Of a stretch of DNA of 6,287 bases, positions 5,625-6,287 are shown in pieces; positions within the stretch are counted from its first letter, which is position 1; each line of letters opens with the position of its first letter. Position numbers and translations under genes: made by a program. The notes below the pieces were generated by a model that saw only the letters and a list, made by a program, of their open reading frames with translations, did no database searches and was not told the origin of the DNA. Source of the DNA: Anaerolineae bacterium (GTDB lineage Bacteria; Chloroflexota; Anaerolineae; Aggregatilineales; Phototrophicaceae); assembly GCA_028284565.1 (NCBI GenBank), contig JANQRM010000668.1:1-6287 (forward strand), written 5' to 3'.

Positions 5625-6287
5625 TTATTGATATGACCAAAGTTTGACTTGTAGACGACCGCGACTAACCAGCGTACTGATGGCAATCACGACAGCAATA
5701 ATCTCCGGTATTGGGACATTCGCCAACGAGGGATTCCCCTCAACGGCAAGTTGATAGAGTGGTGTATAGAGTACAAAATAGAGGCAGAACCCACCAAATA
5801 TCTCCAATATCGTTTCAAAGAGCCACACCCCAGCCGTCCAACCATTCTGTCTCAACGCCCATGCATGGACTACACTCATAGCTAGTGCATTGATCATGAA
5901 CAGTAGCATCCAAACCGAGGGAACGGGAATGACATCGCCCGGATTACGTAAGTCAAAGCGCAATGTTAAGCCCCCAACTTGGAGATAGTACAAACCCGCT
6001 AACGTGGCAATGATGCCGAAAATCACTGCAAAGACTGATCCAGATCGGTCAACTCCACTAGGATCATCTATCTCCGGCAATTCTTTGGGATTGAATTCGA
6101 CAGCTTGGCTGGTATCTCCCCAGCGTTGGATAACTGCAAAGATGAACACCACTGTTCCCCAAAAGAGGAAGGTCGCTTGCACAGCCGAAAAGACCGGTTG
6201 AAGCACGAAGTTGGTCAAGGTTATCGGCTCGGATGAGGTCACCACGCCGAAGATGCTTAAGAATAAGACAACCGTCGAGACAATCAT
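5625..6287 (-). CDS. HAAS-like multi-span membrane protein, C-terminal part (partial)
   Basis: The visible 220 residues are a membrane domain with about six hydrophobic segments (near 1-15, 33-54, 84-103, 122-145, 152-174 and 193-207). The stretch FWGTVVFIFAVIQRWG (42-57), followed by FNPKELPEID (65-74) and a polar linker before the next helix, resembles membrane proteins that carry an N-terminal HAAS (DUF1700-type) domain and usually lie beside a PadR regulator. That N-terminal part would lie beyond the right edge; the frame is open to the last base and the ATG there is probably an internal methionine. It is the first visible gene of the right block, with the DUF6326-like gene 41 bases downstream. 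Such proteins are thought to act in sensing or signalling at the membrane, but the role here is unknown. Hydrophobic topology is clear; the family is a moderate call. Confidence 0.62.
   Translation of the reverse strand: MIVSTVVLFLSIFGVVTSSEPITLTNFVLQPVFSAVQATFLFWGTVVFIFAVIQRWGDTSQAVEFNPKELPEIDDPSGVDRSGSVFAVIFGIIATLAGLYYLQVGGLTLRFDLRNPGDVIPVPSVWMLLFMINALAMSVVHAWALRQNGWTAGVWLFETILEIFGGFCLYFVLYTPLYQLAVEGNPSLANVPIPEIIAVVIAISTLVSRGRLQVKLWSYQ

Overview
The window carries nine protein genes, all transcribed from the minus strand, so transcription runs from the right edge towards position 1. No RNA gene, insertion sequence or CRISPR array was seen. Base composition is moderate, close to half G+C by eye, and most genes have a clear Shine-Dalgarno sequence, so this is ordinary bacterial DNA. 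The organism cannot be named with confidence. The mix of zinc-free MDR oxidoreductases, a HAAS-like membrane protein and a membrane-protein/XRE pair recalls Chloroflexota (Anaerolineae-like) or Gram-positive genomes; this is inference from family habits only.

Right block (6287 to about 3075): the C-terminal part of a multi-span membrane protein (HAAS-type, cut by the window edge), a 123-residue four-helix membrane protein resembling DUF6326, then two full-length zinc-independent medium-chain oxidoreductases that are paralogues of each other (about 61% identical by hand count). The first three genes are 37-41 bases apart and probably share a transcript. The second oxidoreductase follows after a 147-base gap in which no convincing promoter or terminator was found. 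A stem-loop at 3027-3054 closes the block.

Boundary (2864-3074): an AT-rich spacer with a good minus-strand promoter (TTGACA, 15-base spacer, TATACT). Its -10 box lies inside one of two identical palindromic octamers, AGTATACT, whose starts are 21 bases apart. This looks like an operator.

Left block (2863 to 1): a four-helix membrane protein with a DERDE motif, a small XRE-type regulator, a class I SAM methyltransferase, and two further MDR oxidoreductases, the last cut by the left edge. Gaps of 1, 5, 73 and 52 bases suggest one operon controlled from the boundary promoter, probably by its own XRE protein.

Overall this looks like a regulated accessory locus built around four paralogous NAD(P)H-dependent quinone/enone-type reductases. 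A role in handling reactive carbonyls or quinones is plausible but inferred. Nothing in the window proves a new system. The most testable points are the operator architecture and the clustering of two pairs of reductase paralogues with two sets of small membrane proteins.
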